Part shown: positions 32,013 to 41,333 of the stretch, piece after piece | Numbering within the stretch: the stretch's first letter is position 1 | Layout: each line of letters opens with the position of its first letter | DNA from: an uncultured Lachnospiraceae bacterium | GTDB taxonomy: Bacteria > Bacillota > Clostridia > Lachnospirales > Lachnospiraceae | Assembly: GCA_959022495.1 (NCBI GenBank) | Contig: CAUEYX010000002.1 | Span: 1-64,000, forward strand | Direction of reading: 5' to 3' | Length of the DNA stretch: 64,000 nucleotides | Position numbers and translations under genes: made by a program | Notes under the pieces: model-generated | What the model saw: the letters and a program-made list of their open reading frames with translations, nothing else | What the model was told of the DNA's origin: nothing | The model's database searches: none

Positions 32013-34568
32013 ATGACAGAAATAGGAAACCGGCTGCCAAAGGGACAGAAGGAGACAGGACGAAAGATAGAAATTCTCGCCCCGGCGGGATCTTACGCCG
32101 CTTTCCGGGCAGCGCTGGCCGCGGGAGCCGACGCGGTTTATGCCGGAGGCCCCAAATTCGGGGCCAGGGCCTTTGCGGACAACTTCACGCCGGAAGACTT
32201 GATCCGGGCGATAGGGGAGGCTCATTTATTTGGTCGGAAGTTCTACCTGACAGTGAATACCCTCTTAAAAGACCGGGAAATGGAAGAACTCTATGATTAT
32301 CTAGCTCCTCTCTATGAGGCAGGGCTGGACGCAGTCATTGTGCAGGATATGGGAGTGATGGAGTATGTCAGGCAGTATTTCCCTCAGATTGATATCCACG
32401 GCAGCACACAGATGACGGTGACAGGAGCATACGGGGCAAAGTTCCTGGAAAAGCAGGGGGCAGTGCGCGTCGTCCCCGCAAGGGAACTGTCACTTGGGGA
32501 GATACGGCAGATTCATGAAGAAACCGGACTGGAGATCGAATGCTTTGTCCACGGGGCGCTCTGTTACTGTTATTCCGGACAGTGCCTTATGAGCAGCATG
32601 ATCGGGGGCAGGAGCGGCAACCGGGGACAGTGCGCCCAGCCGTGCAGGCTTCCATATACTGTAAATGGGACAAAGAAATATTACTTAAGCCCCAAAGATA
32701 TCTGCACTCTTGAGCTGATACCGGATCTTGTGGAGGCGGGAATTGATTCCTTTAAAATTGAAGGACGGATGAAGAAGCCGGAATATGTGGCAGGAGTCAC
32801 TTCTATGTACAGGAAGTATACGGACCTGTATTTAGGGAAAGGACGCGCGGGCTTCCGAATTCTGCCCGGAGACCGGGAAATGCTCATGGATCTATACAAC
32901 AGAGGCGGTTTCTCAGAAGGGTACTATAAGACGCACAATGGGCAGGATATGATGGCTCTTGACCGCCCGAACCATACCGGTGTCCCCGCGTTTCAGGTGC
33001 GGGATCAGAGAGGGCGGGAACTCCGCTGTACCGCGCTTACAGATATTCATCCCGGAGATGTGATCGAAATTTCCGGTAAGAATAACAGCTATACAGCCGG
33101 CAGTGATATACAGAAAGGGAAAACGGTTCCTTTTCTTGTGCAGAAAGGGGTCCGGCTCGCCCAGGGAACCATATTAAACCGTGTGAGAAATGAATCGCTG
33201 ATCCGCGCTGTCCGGGAATCCTTCCTTGAGAAAGAGATGCAGCTTAAGATTAGTGGGAAACTGGCGCTGCGGATATCGAAGCCCGGGTCTCTTACTGTTA
33301 TATACCAAGATTCGCAGGGCAGGGAACTGTCATATACAGCCATGACCCAGGAAGCTGTCCAGAAGGCGCAGAACCGTCCCATGGATGAGGAGCGCATCCG
33401 TGCCCAGATCCGGAAAACGGGGAATTCACAGTTTTCATTCGAAAAATTAGAGATCCATATGGATGAGAAAATATTTGTGCCGGTCCAGCAGCTCAACGCA
33501 CTGCGCCGCGCGGCCCTGGAAGGGTTGAGAGATACAGTGATCAAAAGCAGAGAGCGTGTTCTGCCAAAGAGAGCGCCGGCAGCTCATCTGCCAGGCACCG
33601 TTTCCCGGCAGGCTGCCTGCGGAGACTCGGACAGAAAAGTCCTGCCAGGGACACAGAGGGACGAAACATGGCAGCCTGTTTTTTCGATTCTTGTGGAGAC
33701 AGAAGGACAGCTTGCCGCAGCGTGGGACGCGGTGGAAAGATTCCCTCAGACGTTTCGCCGTGTCTATATTGACCTGGATCTTGCAAAAAGCGCTGGTTCG
33801 TCGGACAGCTGCGGACAACTGCTTGGAAAACTGGCTGATTCACCGGCAGAATTATTTCTTTCTCTGCCATGGATCTTCCGCAGGGGAGAGAATCGGCAGG
33901 AGCAGCAGTCAGGAAGGAAAGCGCATACAGATTCCGTAAAGTCCGAAGAGACAGGATTATTACAGCTGCCTGAACTGGCGGCTGCTCTAGGGGCAGACGG
34001 AGTGTTGATCCGAAATTATGAAGAGTATCAATTCCTGATGGAACTGGGGTTTGACAAAAAGATCATTCTGGACCATAATCTATATGTGTTTAACCACTAT
34101 GGCAGGACATTCTGGGAGAAGGTTCACGTTTTTGCATTTACTGCTCCCCAGGAGCTCAATGCCGGGGAACTGGAAGGGCTCGGGATCAGGGGCATGGAAC
34201 TGCCTGTGTATGGGCATCTTCCGGTCATGGTATCAGCACAGTGCACGCTCAGGACAGCGGGCCGGTGCAGGGGAATTCCGGAAGTGAGCTTTCTCACAGA
34301 TCGGCTGGGGAACCGATTTCCCGTGAAAAATCAGTGCACCGGCTGTTATAATGTCATATTGAATACACGGCCTCTGTATCTGGGAACACAGAAAGAAAGT
34401 ATCCGTAGGCTTGCACCGGGGACGCTCCGGGTGCAGTTCAGTATTGAGACGGAGGAGCGTGCCCGGCGGATCCTGGATCTGGTACAGGAAGCGTTCTGCG
34501 GGGAAAGGACTCCAGCCGTGCCGGATTTTGAATATACGCAGGGGCATTTCAGGCGCGGGGTATCATAA
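32013..34568 (+). CDS. U32 family peptidase with DUF3656-type C-terminus
   Basis: An 851-residue protein. The N-terminal 300 residues form the U32 domain: IEILAPAGSYAAFRAAL, GADAVYAGGPKFGARAFA, and the signature ECFVHGALCYCYSGQCLMSS with GGRSGNRGQCAQPCR, carrying cysteines now linked to iron-sulfur binding in this family. The long C-terminal half resembles the DUF3656 collagenase-like region, and a cysteine cluster (CTLRTAGRCRG, NQCTGCYN) occurs near the end. Members have been tied to tRNA or rRNA hydroxylation (TrhP/RlhA types) as well as peptidase activity, so the biochemical role is open. AAAGGA precedes the ATG. Confidence 0.85.
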   Translation: MTEIGNRLPKGQKETGRKIEILAPAGSYAAFRAALAAGADAVYAGGPKFGARAFADNFTPEDLIRAIGEAHLFGRKFYLTVNTLLKDREMEELYDYLAPLYEAGLDAVIVQDMGVMEYVRQYFPQIDIHGSTQMTVTGAYGAKFLEKQGAVRVVPARELSLGEIRQIHEETGLEIECFVHGALCYCYSGQCLMSSMIGGRSGNRGQCAQPCRLPYTVNGTKKYYLSPKDICTLELIPDLVEAGIDSFKIEGRMKKPEYVAGVTSMYRKYTDLYLGKGRAGFRILPGDREMLMDLYNRGGFSEGYYKTHNGQDMMALDRPNHTGVPAFQVRDQRGRELRCTALTDIHPGDVIEISGKNNSYTAGSDIQKGKTVPFLVQKGVRLAQGTILNRVRNESLIRAVRESFLEKEMQLKISGKLALRISKPGSLTVIYQDSQGRELSYTAMTQEAVQKAQNRPMDEERIRAQIRKTGNSQFSFEKLEIHMDEKIFVPVQQLNALRRAALEGLRDTVIKSRERVLPKRAPAAHLPGTVSRQAACGDSDRKVLPGTQRDETWQPVFSILVETEGQLAAAWDAVERFPQTFRRVYIDLDLAKSAGSSDSCGQLLGKLADSPAELFLSLPWIFRRGENRQEQQSGRKAHTDSVKSEETGLLQLPELAAALGADGVLIRNYEEYQFLMELGFDKKIILDHNLYVFNHYGRTFWEKVHVFAFTAPQELNAGELEGLGIRGMELPVYGHLPVMVSAQCTLRTAGRCRGIPEVSFLTDRLGNRFPVKNQCTGCYNVILNTRPLYLGTQKESIRRLAPGTLRVQFSIETEERARRILDLVQEAFCGERTPAVPDFEYTQGHFRRGVS

Positions 34569-34579
34569 CAGGGGGTAAC

Positions 34580-36052
34580 ATGGTAAACATTATTATACAA
34601 TTATCAAAATATCTTATTATTATCCTTATGGCAGCCTATACATTTTCCTGCTTCTCTATCTTTACGCGCAGTTATGAAGATGAGGAAAGGGCAGTGCTGA
34701 TCCGGCAGGACGTTCTGCTGTTCCTGCTCCAGTTTGTGGCTTTTTTTACAATGTTCCTTGCCACGGAGGATATTCGGATCTTGTTCTTTTATGCAGCGCT
34801 GGGAGTCGTGCTCCTGGGTGTAATCCTGCTGTATAATCTGATCTATCCGAATGTGTCCCGGCTGGTTGTCAATAATATGTGTATGCTCATAACAGCAGGG
34901 ATGATCATGATCACAAGGCTGTCGTCGGACAATGAGGCGCCTTACGGCTCGGCAGTCCGCCAGCTTATTTTCGTCATATTGGGAGTCACGTTCGGGCTGA
35001 TCGTGCCGATCCTGATCCGGAAGCTTACTTTCCTGGATAAATGGACTTATATCTATGCTGGAGCGGGCGGCGCAGCACTTCTTGTTGTAGCGGTATTTGC
35101 GCAGACATCGGGCGGCGCAAAACTTGGATTTGAGATTTTTGGCTTTAACATTCAGCCGTCGGAGTTTGTAAAGATTCTGTTTGTCTTTTTTGTCGCCGCA
35201 AGCCTCAATAAGTCCAAGGAATTTAAGAACGTGGTCGTCACCACGGCGATAGCGGCGGCGCACGTGCTGATCCTTGTGCTGTCCACAGATCTTGGAGCCG
35301 CATTGATCTTTTTCGTTGTGTATCTTGTCATGCTGTATGTGGCGACACACCAGCCGCTGTATGCGCTGGCAGGGCTTGGCGCGGGTGTGCTTGCTGCTGT
35401 GGCGGGATATCATCTCTTTGCCCATATCCGCGTGCGGGTGGAGGCATGGCAGGACCCCATCGCGTCCTACGGGGACAGCGGATATCAAGTAGCCCAGTCC
35501 CTTTTCGCTATCGGGACAGGGAACTGGTTTGGTACCGGGCTGTTCCAGGGACAGCCGGATACGATTCCCGTCGCAGAGTCTGATTTCATCTTTTCTGCCA
35601 TCACAGAAGAGATGGGAGTGATCTACGCGCTCTGCCTGATACTGATCTGTGTGAGCTGTTATGTGATGTTTTTGAATATTGCAATGGAACTGCACAATTA
35701 TTTTTATAAGCTGGTGGCCCTGGGGCTTGGGACATGTTATATTTTCCAGGTGTTCCTCCAGATCGGCGGTGTGACAAAGTTCATCCCGTCCACGGGAATG
35801 ACGCTTCCCTTTGTCAGTTATGGAGGAAGCTCTGTTTTGAGCACCATGATTATGTTCGGCATTATCCAGGGGCTGTATATACTGAGGGAAGATGAAGAAG
35901 AGAAGCTGGAACAGGAGAAGCGGAGAAAAGAAAGGAAATCAAGAAATGGCATGGGAAGAACAGCGTCCCGCAAAGCGGCGGCGGTCGAACCGAGATTCGA
36001 GGAGGTCCCCAGACAAAGGGCGCGTAAAAAGCCGAGAACGCGTGCGAAATAA
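34580..36052 (+). CDS. rodA: FtsW/RodA/SpoVE family peptidoglycan glycosyltransferase
   Basis: A 490-residue integral membrane protein of the SEDS family that polymerises lipid II into glycan strands. It has about ten to twelve spans. Family motifs include FNIQPSEFVKILFVFF, LSTDLGAALIFFVVY, SGYQVAQSLFAIGTGNWFGTGLFQG, AITEEMGVIYALCLI and the ending STGMTLPFVSYGGSSVLSTM. The C-terminal tail is long, basic and cytoplasmic. A class B PBP gene overlaps its 3' end by 107 bases, the classic SEDS-bPBP pair. RodA is preferred over FtsW because no division genes are adjacent. Confidence 0.88.
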   Translation: MVNIIIQLSKYLIIILMAAYTFSCFSIFTRSYEDEERAVLIRQDVLLFLLQFVAFFTMFLATEDIRILFFYAALGVVLLGVILLYNLIYPNVSRLVVNNMCMLITAGMIMITRLSSDNEAPYGSAVRQLIFVILGVTFGLIVPILIRKLTFLDKWTYIYAGAGGAALLVVAVFAQTSGGAKLGFEIFGFNIQPSEFVKILFVFFVAASLNKSKEFKNVVVTTAIAAAHVLILVLSTDLGAALIFFVVYLVMLYVATHQPLYALAGLGAGVLAAVAGYHLFAHIRVRVEAWQDPIASYGDSGYQVAQSLFAIGTGNWFGTGLFQGQPDTIPVAESDFIFSAITEEMGVIYALCLILICVSCYVMFLNIAMELHNYFYKLVALGLGTCYIFQVFLQIGGVTKFIPSTGMTLPFVSYGGSSVLSTMIMFGIIQGLYILREDEEEKLEQEKRRKERKSRNGMGRTASRKAAAVEPRFEEVPRQRARKKPRTRAK

Positions 36053-37451
36053 AGAGTTCGCGAGGATCACTTACTTTTTTGTGATTTTGTTTATTGCGCT
36101 TATGGGGTATCTGGTGTATTTTACAATCGCGCGGGCGGATACTTTTGTTAACAGCCCGTACAATCAGAGACAGGACGCATTCGCGCAGAAAGTGGTGCGT
36201 GGAGAAATCACGGACAGGAACGGCAATGTGCTTGCCCGGACAGATACGGCGGAAGATGGGACAGAGACCAGAGTTTATCCTTACGGTTCGCTCTTCTCCC
36301 ACGTGATTGGATACAGCGACACGGAACTGGGGAAGACCGGGCTTGAGTCAGTCGAGAATTTTGAACTGCTCACTTCGAACGCATTCTTTGTAGAAAAGAT
36401 ACAGAATGAATTTAATGGAACAAAGAATCAGGGAGACACCGTGGTCACGACCCTGGATGCGGACCTCCAGCAGGCGGCATATGATGCCCTCGGGGAGAAC
36501 AAAGGGGCGGTTGTAGTGATGGAGGCGGATACCGGTAAAATCCTGTCCATGGTTTCCAAACCGGACTATGACCCCAATCATCTGTCGGCCGACTGGGAGA
36601 CGCTGAATACGGATGAAGAGAACAGCCCCCTTCTCAACCGTGCGACCAGCGGGTCCTACGCGCCGGGATCTGTATTTAAGATTATTACGACCCTGGCCTA
36701 CATGCGTCAGGACAGCAATTATCCATCGTATACGTATGACTGTACCGGATCAATTACCGTGGACAATACAAAGATCCCCTGTTTTGATAACGCGGTGCAT
36801 GGATTTGAAGACTTAAGAAGCTCTTTTGCGAATTCCTGCAATTCGTCTTTCGCGAATATTGGTCTGTCGCTTGACATATCGGGATACAAGAAAACAGCAG
36901 AAAGCCTGCTCTTTAATTCATCGCTTCCGGGTGTTCTGGATTACACGAAGAGTTCTTTTGCGCTGAATGAGGATTCTGGCACAGCGGAAATTATGATGAC
37001 GGCAATGGGACAGGGAAAAACAACGGTCAGTCCGTACCATATGGCTTTGATCACCCAGGCGGTGGCCAACGGCGGCACCCTCATGGAGCCGTATCTGGTC
37101 GAGCAGGTGACAAATTATACAGGCACTGAGGTACGCAGAAATGTACCGAAAAGTTATAAACGTCTTATGACTGCTGAGGAAGCGGCACAGCTGAAGGACT
37201 ATATGGCTGCCGTGGTAAATGAGGGGACCGGTTCCGTGCTGAACGGACGCTCCTACTCTGTGGCCGGGAAGACAGGGACAGCAGAATACAGTCTTGTGGA
37301 TGGCGAGAAGACCCATTCCTGGTTTGTGGGATTTACCAATGTGGACAATCCTGAGCTGGTCATCAGTGTGATTACAGAAGGATCGGACGGAAGTGCAGGC
37401 GGGAAAGCAGTCAACATAGCGGGAACGATTCTTGATTCTTATTATAATTAG
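35946..37451 (+). CDS. Class B penicillin-binding protein 2 (peptidoglycan transpeptidase)
   Basis: A 501-residue transpeptidase that crosslinks glycan made by its SEDS partner. A basic cytoplasmic start (RRSNRDSRRSPDKGR) leads into one span (YFFVILFIALMGYLVYF), a dimerisation domain with VVRGEITDRNGNVLA, and the catalytic domain with S242-V-F-K245, S297-C-N299 and K442-T-G. The ATG at 35946 has AAAGGAAAT eight bases upstream; an in-frame ATG at 35892 would extend the overlap with rodA to 161 bases and has a poorly spaced site. Even the short form overlaps rodA by 107 bases. Confidence 0.9.
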   Translation: MAWEEQRPAKRRRSNRDSRRSPDKGRVKSRERVRNKEFARITYFFVILFIALMGYLVYFTIARADTFVNSPYNQRQDAFAQKVVRGEITDRNGNVLARTDTAEDGTETRVYPYGSLFSHVIGYSDTELGKTGLESVENFELLTSNAFFVEKIQNEFNGTKNQGDTVVTTLDADLQQAAYDALGENKGAVVVMEADTGKILSMVSKPDYDPNHLSADWETLNTDEENSPLLNRATSGSYAPGSVFKIITTLAYMRQDSNYPSYTYDCTGSITVDNTKIPCFDNAVHGFEDLRSSFANSCNSSFANIGLSLDISGYKKTAESLLFNSSLPGVLDYTKSSFALNEDSGTAEIMMTAMGQGKTTVSPYHMALITQAVANGGTLMEPYLVEQVTNYTGTEVRRNVPKSYKRLMTAEEAAQLKDYMAAVVNEGTGSVLNGRSYSVAGKTGTAEYSLVDGEKTHSWFVGFTNVDNPELVISVITEGSDGSAGGKAVNIAGTILDSYYN

Positions 37452-37458
37452 ATTCAAC

Positions 37459-37490
37459 TGCCGGCAGGGACTCCCAAAGTCCTGCCGGCA
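37459..37490 (+). terminator. Hairpin after PBP2 gene (no T-run)
   Basis: TGCCGGCAGG pairs with CCTGCCGGCA and the helix extends toward ACT/AGT with one bulge. There is no T-tract, so it may be a read-through hairpin or an mRNA-stability element rather than a full terminator. Confidence 0.4.
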
Positions 37491-37508
37491 TGTGGCAGAG
37501 AAAATCCT

Positions 37509-37853
37509 ATGCAGATAAAAATTTACTGTGATCTCTATGTCAGTGAATGCTGGCAGCAAAAAAAGGAAAAAATCATAAAAAAGCTGAGACAAAACCGGCT
37601 TCAGCCTCAGGTGTACGTGATCGCCCTGGCACAGGGGGAGCAGAATCATCTTGAATTTTTCTCCAGCGTGTTTCTGAAACAGCGGATATTCAGAAATGGC
37701 GGGCTTTTTGTAGTGGGGATTGCCGCGGGATATGACGAGGCGCTGTCCATTGCCACAGAGATTGCGGACCATGTGTACCAGGAAACATCAGATGCCGATA
37801 TTCGGCAGTTCATACTGAATCATCAGAAAGAATATGAAAAGGCGGGACGATAG
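37509..37853 (+). CDS. Conserved-looking hypothetical protein
   Basis: A 114-residue soluble protein starting MQIKIYCDLYVSECWQQK, with alternating beta and helix segments (QPQVYVIALAQGEQNHLEFF, GGLFVVGIAAGYDEALSIATEI). It was not recognised. Its TAG is followed directly by the ATG of the DUF2953 gene, so it is the first gene of a three- or four-gene group ending in the GerW spore gene. The ribosome site is weak. Confidence 0.65.
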   Translation: MQIKIYCDLYVSECWQQKKEKIIKKLRQNRLQPQVYVIALAQGEQNHLEFFSSVFLKQRIFRNGGLFVVGIAAGYDEALSIATEIADHVYQETSDADIRQFILNHQKEYEKAGR

Positions 37854-38879
37854 ATGTTACATATCATTCTCCTTATCTTGAAAATACTTGGTTTACTGCT
37901 GCTCGGACTGCTTGGGCTCATCGCTGTCCTTCTTCTTGTCATCCTCTTATCTCCCGCCGCATACAGGGTGGAGCTGTCGGGCAGAGATACGCTGGAAAGC
38001 GTGAAAGGAAATATAAGATTTCACTGGCTTCTGTGTCTTGTATCCGGAGAGATTTGTTATGAAGACGGTGTGCTGACCTGGCGGATGCGCGCGGGGTGGA
38101 AGCGCTTCCGGAGCGGCCGGGAGAAAAACTTGGCAAAGACAGATTCAGCTGAAACACCTTCGTCCGGCACGGATTCAGTGAAGAGGGATTCCAGTGGCAC
38201 GGCTTCAGTAGAGACGGCGGAAACACCGCCAACTCGGGCAGATGCACCAAAAGAGCAGAAAAGTTCTCTGTCTGGGAAACATTCTGATCAGCAGAAAGAG
38301 AAACAGAAACAAACAGCGGAGGGCAGACAGAAAGCGGAGCCGCCCTCTGAATCTGGCATCAAAAAGGCAGGGACAAAAGCAGGGGGACGGGAAGAAAAAA
38401 GCTCCCTGTATGAAAGAATCAAGAAATTTTGGGAAAAGATAAAATATACTTTTCAGAAAATCTGTGATAATATAAGGTCACTGGCAGAGAAAAAAGAACG
38501 TTTAGATGCTTTTGTCCGGGATGAGACGCATAAGAGCGCATTTTTAAAATTAGTCTGCGAGACAAAACGATTTCTGAAAGTACTCCGGCCCAAAAAAGCG
38601 GATATATCCATTGAGTTTGGGTTTACGGACCCGGCTGTAACAGGTTATGTGCTTGGGCTGATCAGCCTGATTTATCCTGTCATTGGTGAGTATACACAGG
38701 TTGTGCCTGATTTTGAACAGAAGAAACTGGCAGGCAGATGCTGTCTGGCAGGCAGGATACGTGCAGTACATGTGGCGGCAGCGGCGCTGCGCATACTTTT
38801 GAATAAGGATATACGGACAACATACCGGCATATCAAAAATTTTGACAAGTTTATGCGAGGAGGAAAAACAAATGGCTGA
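37854..38879 (+). CDS. DUF2953 domain-containing membrane protein
   Basis: A 341-residue protein. It opens with one very hydrophobic span (KILGLLLLGLLGLIAVLLLVILL) followed by YRVELSG and a short beta region. A low-complexity S/T/K/E/P linker covers about residues 95-180. The DUF2953 core follows (FGFTDPAVTGYVLGLISLIYP, ADISIEFG). DUF2953 genes regularly stand before gerW/ytfJ in spore formers, as here. The function is unknown but a sporulation link is likely. The end overlaps gerW by eight bases. Confidence 0.8.
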   Translation: MLHIILLILKILGLLLLGLLGLIAVLLLVILLSPAAYRVELSGRDTLESVKGNIRFHWLLCLVSGEICYEDGVLTWRMRAGWKRFRSGREKNLAKTDSAETPSSGTDSVKRDSSGTASVETAETPPTRADAPKEQKSSLSGKHSDQQKEKQKQTAEGRQKAEPPSESGIKKAGTKAGGREEKSSLYERIKKFWEKIKYTFQKICDNIRSLAEKKERLDAFVRDETHKSAFLKLVCETKRFLKVLRPKKADISIEFGFTDPAVTGYVLGLISLIYPVIGEYTQVVPDFEQKKLAGRCCLAGRIRAVHVAAAALRILLNKDIRTTYRHIKNFDKFMRGGKTNG

Positions 38880-39270
38880 AGGGAAAAATGATTTTAAGAC
38901 AACGCTGGAATCTCTTTTCCGGGGGATGGACGGCATCGTGTCATCCAAGACAGTGGTAGGTGATGCGATCCACATTAACGGGACAATTCTCCTTCCCCTT
39001 GTGGATGTGTCCTTCGGAATCGGAGCGGGAGCTTTCTCCGGCGAGAAGAAAGAAAAAGGCATGGGCGGGATCGGCGGAAAGATGTCTCCGAGCGCGGTCA
39101 TTGTCATTCAGGATGGCAAGACAAGGCTTGTCAATATCAAGAATCAGGATACCATTACGAAAATCCTTGATATGGTGCCGGATGTTGTCGACCGATTTAC
39201 GACAAAGAAGGAGGACCGCATGACGGAGAAGGATGTGATGGACATCCTTGATTCGGAAGAACAGGCATAA
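38872..39270 (+). CDS. ytfJ: GerW family sporulation protein (YtfJ)
   Basis: A 132-residue protein with the GerW/YtfJ pattern: FKTTLESLFRGMDGIVSSKTVVGD near the start, ILLPLVDVSFGIGAGAF in the middle, and a Gly-rich GGIGGKMSPSAVIVIQDG. In Bacillus the relative is a spore protein needed for full germination response. The ATG at 38872 follows GAGGAGG located in the DUF2953 3' end. This gene and the SASP and YlbJ genes later in the window indicate a spore-forming host. Confidence 0.9.
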   Translation: MAEGKNDFKTTLESLFRGMDGIVSSKTVVGDAIHINGTILLPLVDVSFGIGAGAFSGEKKEKGMGGIGGKMSPSAVIVIQDGKTRLVNIKNQDTITKILDMVPDVVDRFTTKKEDRMTEKDVMDILDSEEQA

Positions 39271-39342
39271 AAACGCGCGGGCTGTCATAAGCGGGAGGCT
39301 CTGTGCATAATATGAATCAACAGACTCTCTGGAAGTGAAAGC

Positions 39343-39480
39343 ATGAAAAAGGTATGTGGTTTCGCGCTGTTCTGTATAGCGCTGGGGATGTTTATTATGA
39401 TGCTCCTTCCGAACCTTGTCTGGGGTGTGATCATTACAATTCTCTGTCTCGTGGCAGGATACCGTCTATTCTGCTGCTGA
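39343..39480 (+). CDS. Small membrane protein (45 residues)
   Basis: A 45-codon frame begins MKKVCGFALFCIALGMFIMM and ends YRLFCC, with GGAAGTG ahead of the ATG. It is almost wholly hydrophobic with a helix-breaking PN in the middle (LLPNLVWGVIITILC), so one or two short spans are likely. It lies 72 bases after gerW in the same direction. Cysteines at both ends and the YRLFCC tail look like a conserved small clostridial protein, but a database comparison was not possible. Confidence 0.6.
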   Translation: MKKVCGFALFCIALGMFIMMLLPNLVWGVIITILCLVAGYRLFCC

Positions 39481-39525
39481 GCAGAGGAATTGTGATTATG
39501 GGTTATGGAGCGCAGCTGCCTATCT

Positions 39526-39548
39526 AGGCTCTGACTGACTCAGAGCCT
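39526..39548. terminator. Hairpin at the convergent end of the gerW group and blaR1
   Basis: AGGCTCTG pairs with CAGAGCCT across seven bases and includes the blaR1 stop codon. It lies between the small membrane gene and blaR1, which converge. T-runs are weak on both strands. Confidence 0.4.
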
Positions 39549-41333
39549 GATATCTCTTAGAATATTCATAGCGATTTCGGAGGCAGCGCTTCCGGAAGCG
39601 TCCCGTGTACCCTGCAGGTTTGCTGCAAAACAGCAGATTTTTTCTTTGGTTTCAAGAAATCCGACAAACCATCCATTGGTATTTTCACCATCTGTTGAGC
39701 CTGTGCCGGTCTTTCCGTAAAGTTTCCCCATGTCTGTATCCCCTATAAATAAAGCATCTTTCACGGCCTGGATATTTTCAGGCGCGAATCCCCATTTATT
39801 CTGGAGCAGGTCTGACAGCAGCACTACTTGTTCCACGGGTGATATTTTCAGTGAGGACTCGGCCCAGTAATCATCAAGACCTCCACTTAGATCGCAGTTC
39901 CCATAACCAATCTTTCTATAATAATTGTGCAGTACTGCATATCCTGCTTCTTCATCCAATTTTTGAAAATACCAGTTTACGGAACTCTGCATAGCGGTGT
40001 CGAGTGTCTGGTCCTGATTCCATGTCGAAAAAGGATAATCCGTGCCATCCCAGCTTTGGCCGGATGCATCTGGTGAGATGATCCCTTCTTCCAGCGCGAA
40101 CAAGCCACTGTATATCTTAAATGTAGAGTCCGGCGCCACCCGTCTGGTGCTCACTGTTTTGTTGTAGATCCAATAATGTTCTTCCGCTGCATCATAGAAA
40201 ACAAAAGCGCCGTCCATTCCGTTGAAATAAGATGACAAATCTATGGTTTCAGCATTGTGTCCGGAAAATCGGTAGATACTGTCTGATGAAGCATTGGCTG
40301 CCAGCAGGGGGCTGGCCGCACATACAAGGATTGCGCAGACAAGCATGACACAGACGCTTTTCAGTTTTCGGACAGGGCTTTCCGGCTTATAGTCAGCGAT
40401 CTCTTTTATGCGCCGCAGCATCACTTTTTTCCTGCCGCCCAGGAAGGAGAGCGGTGAGAGGAAAATATTGCTGCGCAGTTTTTCTGCGTATCGGATCAAC
40501 GTGTACCCATAGCTTAAAGCCTGTTCTTTTCCCACAGTACGGACGACGGAATGATCGCAGGCAATTTCACGGTCCTGGCGCATGACGCGGAATCCATACC
40601 ATATGAACGGATTAAACCAGTAAAAGATCTGGAGAATACAGCCTGCATAGTTCAAAAGGGCATCCTTATGTTTATAGTGGATCAGCTCATGCAGGAAAAT
40701 AAACCGCAGTTCCTGCGCCGGCAGCACAATGTCCATGTCCTGGGGAATGATGATCTTCGGGTGTAACAGCCCGTATGATACAGGGGTGGAGACTCTGCAG
40801 GACGCATATAAGGATACCTCGCGGCGGATCTTCAATTCTTTCATGCATGAAGAAAAGATCCTGTACAGATCCGGCTCGTTTTCAGCCGTAATCTGGTAAG
40901 CCGTTTTTTTCATGGCGCAGGTTTTATACAGATTAAAGAGAAAAGACAGTGCGGTTAAAACACAGCCTGCTGCCCAGATCATGGAGAAACAGGCAGACAA
41001 AACAGAGGGCAGGCTCCGTCCGGCTGAGACGGCCTGATCATAAATGCCCAGCGGTGACATGCCGGCGGCGCCATCCGTCCATTGGGATACCGTGCTTTCC
41101 ACAGCGAAGGTCCTGCTTTCCAGCAGGTTCTGTATCTCTGTAAAGAAACGGAATGGACGGAAAGCGCTGTGAGGGATAAAAGGGAAAAGCAGGGCCAGTA
41201 CAAAGATGTACCATATATGATACTGGCTGCCTGCTGTAACGTACCTTTTTGAGATACGTTTACATAATAAGACTGCGCCCAGTAGAATGGAGAGTACGAA
41301 ATTACACAATAAAAAACGGATGGGAAATGTCAA
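39540..41333 (-). CDS. blaR1: BlaR1-type beta-lactam sensor and M56 metallopeptidase
   Basis: A 597-residue signal transducer. The membrane peptidase half has several spans and the gluzincin motif H215-ELIH-219 (HELIHYKHKD) with the downstream REIACDHSVV. After the last span (MLVCAILVCAASPLLA) comes an external class D-like penicillin-sensor domain: S403-TFK, SSVN and KTGTGSTDG, ending with NGWFVGFLET. Acylation of S403 by a beta-lactam would trigger the peptidase and lift BlaI repression. It overlaps blaI by four bases and is read after it from the same promoter. No beta-lactamase gene is nearby. Confidence 0.92.
   Translation of the reverse strand: MTFPIRFLLCNFVLSILLGAVLLCKRISKRYVTAGSQYHIWYIFVLALLFPFIPHSAFRPFRFFTEIQNLLESRTFAVESTVSQWTDGAAGMSPLGIYDQAVSAGRSLPSVLSACFSMIWAAGCVLTALSFLFNLYKTCAMKKTAYQITAENEPDLYRIFSSCMKELKIRREVSLYASCRVSTPVSYGLLHPKIIIPQDMDIVLPAQELRFIFLHELIHYKHKDALLNYAGCILQIFYWFNPFIWYGFRVMRQDREIACDHSVVRTVGKEQALSYGYTLIRYAEKLRSNIFLSPLSFLGGRKKVMLRRIKEIADYKPESPVRKLKSVCVMLVCAILVCAASPLLAANASSDSIYRFSGHNAETIDLSSYFNGMDGAFVFYDAAEEHYWIYNKTVSTRRVAPDSTFKIYSGLFALEEGIISPDASGQSWDGTDYPFSTWNQDQTLDTAMQSSVNWYFQKLDEEAGYAVLHNYYRKIGYGNCDLSGGLDDYWAESSLKISPVEQVVLLSDLLQNKWGFAPENIQAVKDALFIGDTDMGKLYGKTGTGSTDGENTNGWFVGFLETKEKICCFAANLQGTRDASGSAASEIAMNILRDIRL

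Noticed and set aside
31829..32296. Plus-strand open frame overlapping zapA end and the U32 gene start
   Set aside because: It reads through the terminator hairpin at 31899 and into the U32 gene in another frame; composition is Arg/Gly-rich shadow.
34604..35695. Long minus-strand open frame (363 codons) opposite rodA
   Set aside because: It is antisense to a well-supported SEDS protein, is rich in His/Asp/Gln/Lys as expected from a reverse reading of hydrophobic codons, and matches no family.
39540..41333. Possibility that blaR1 is itself a class D beta-lactamase
   Set aside because: The penicillin-binding domain is attached to an M56 membrane peptidase and adjoins blaI, which fits a sensor; no free secreted form is encoded.
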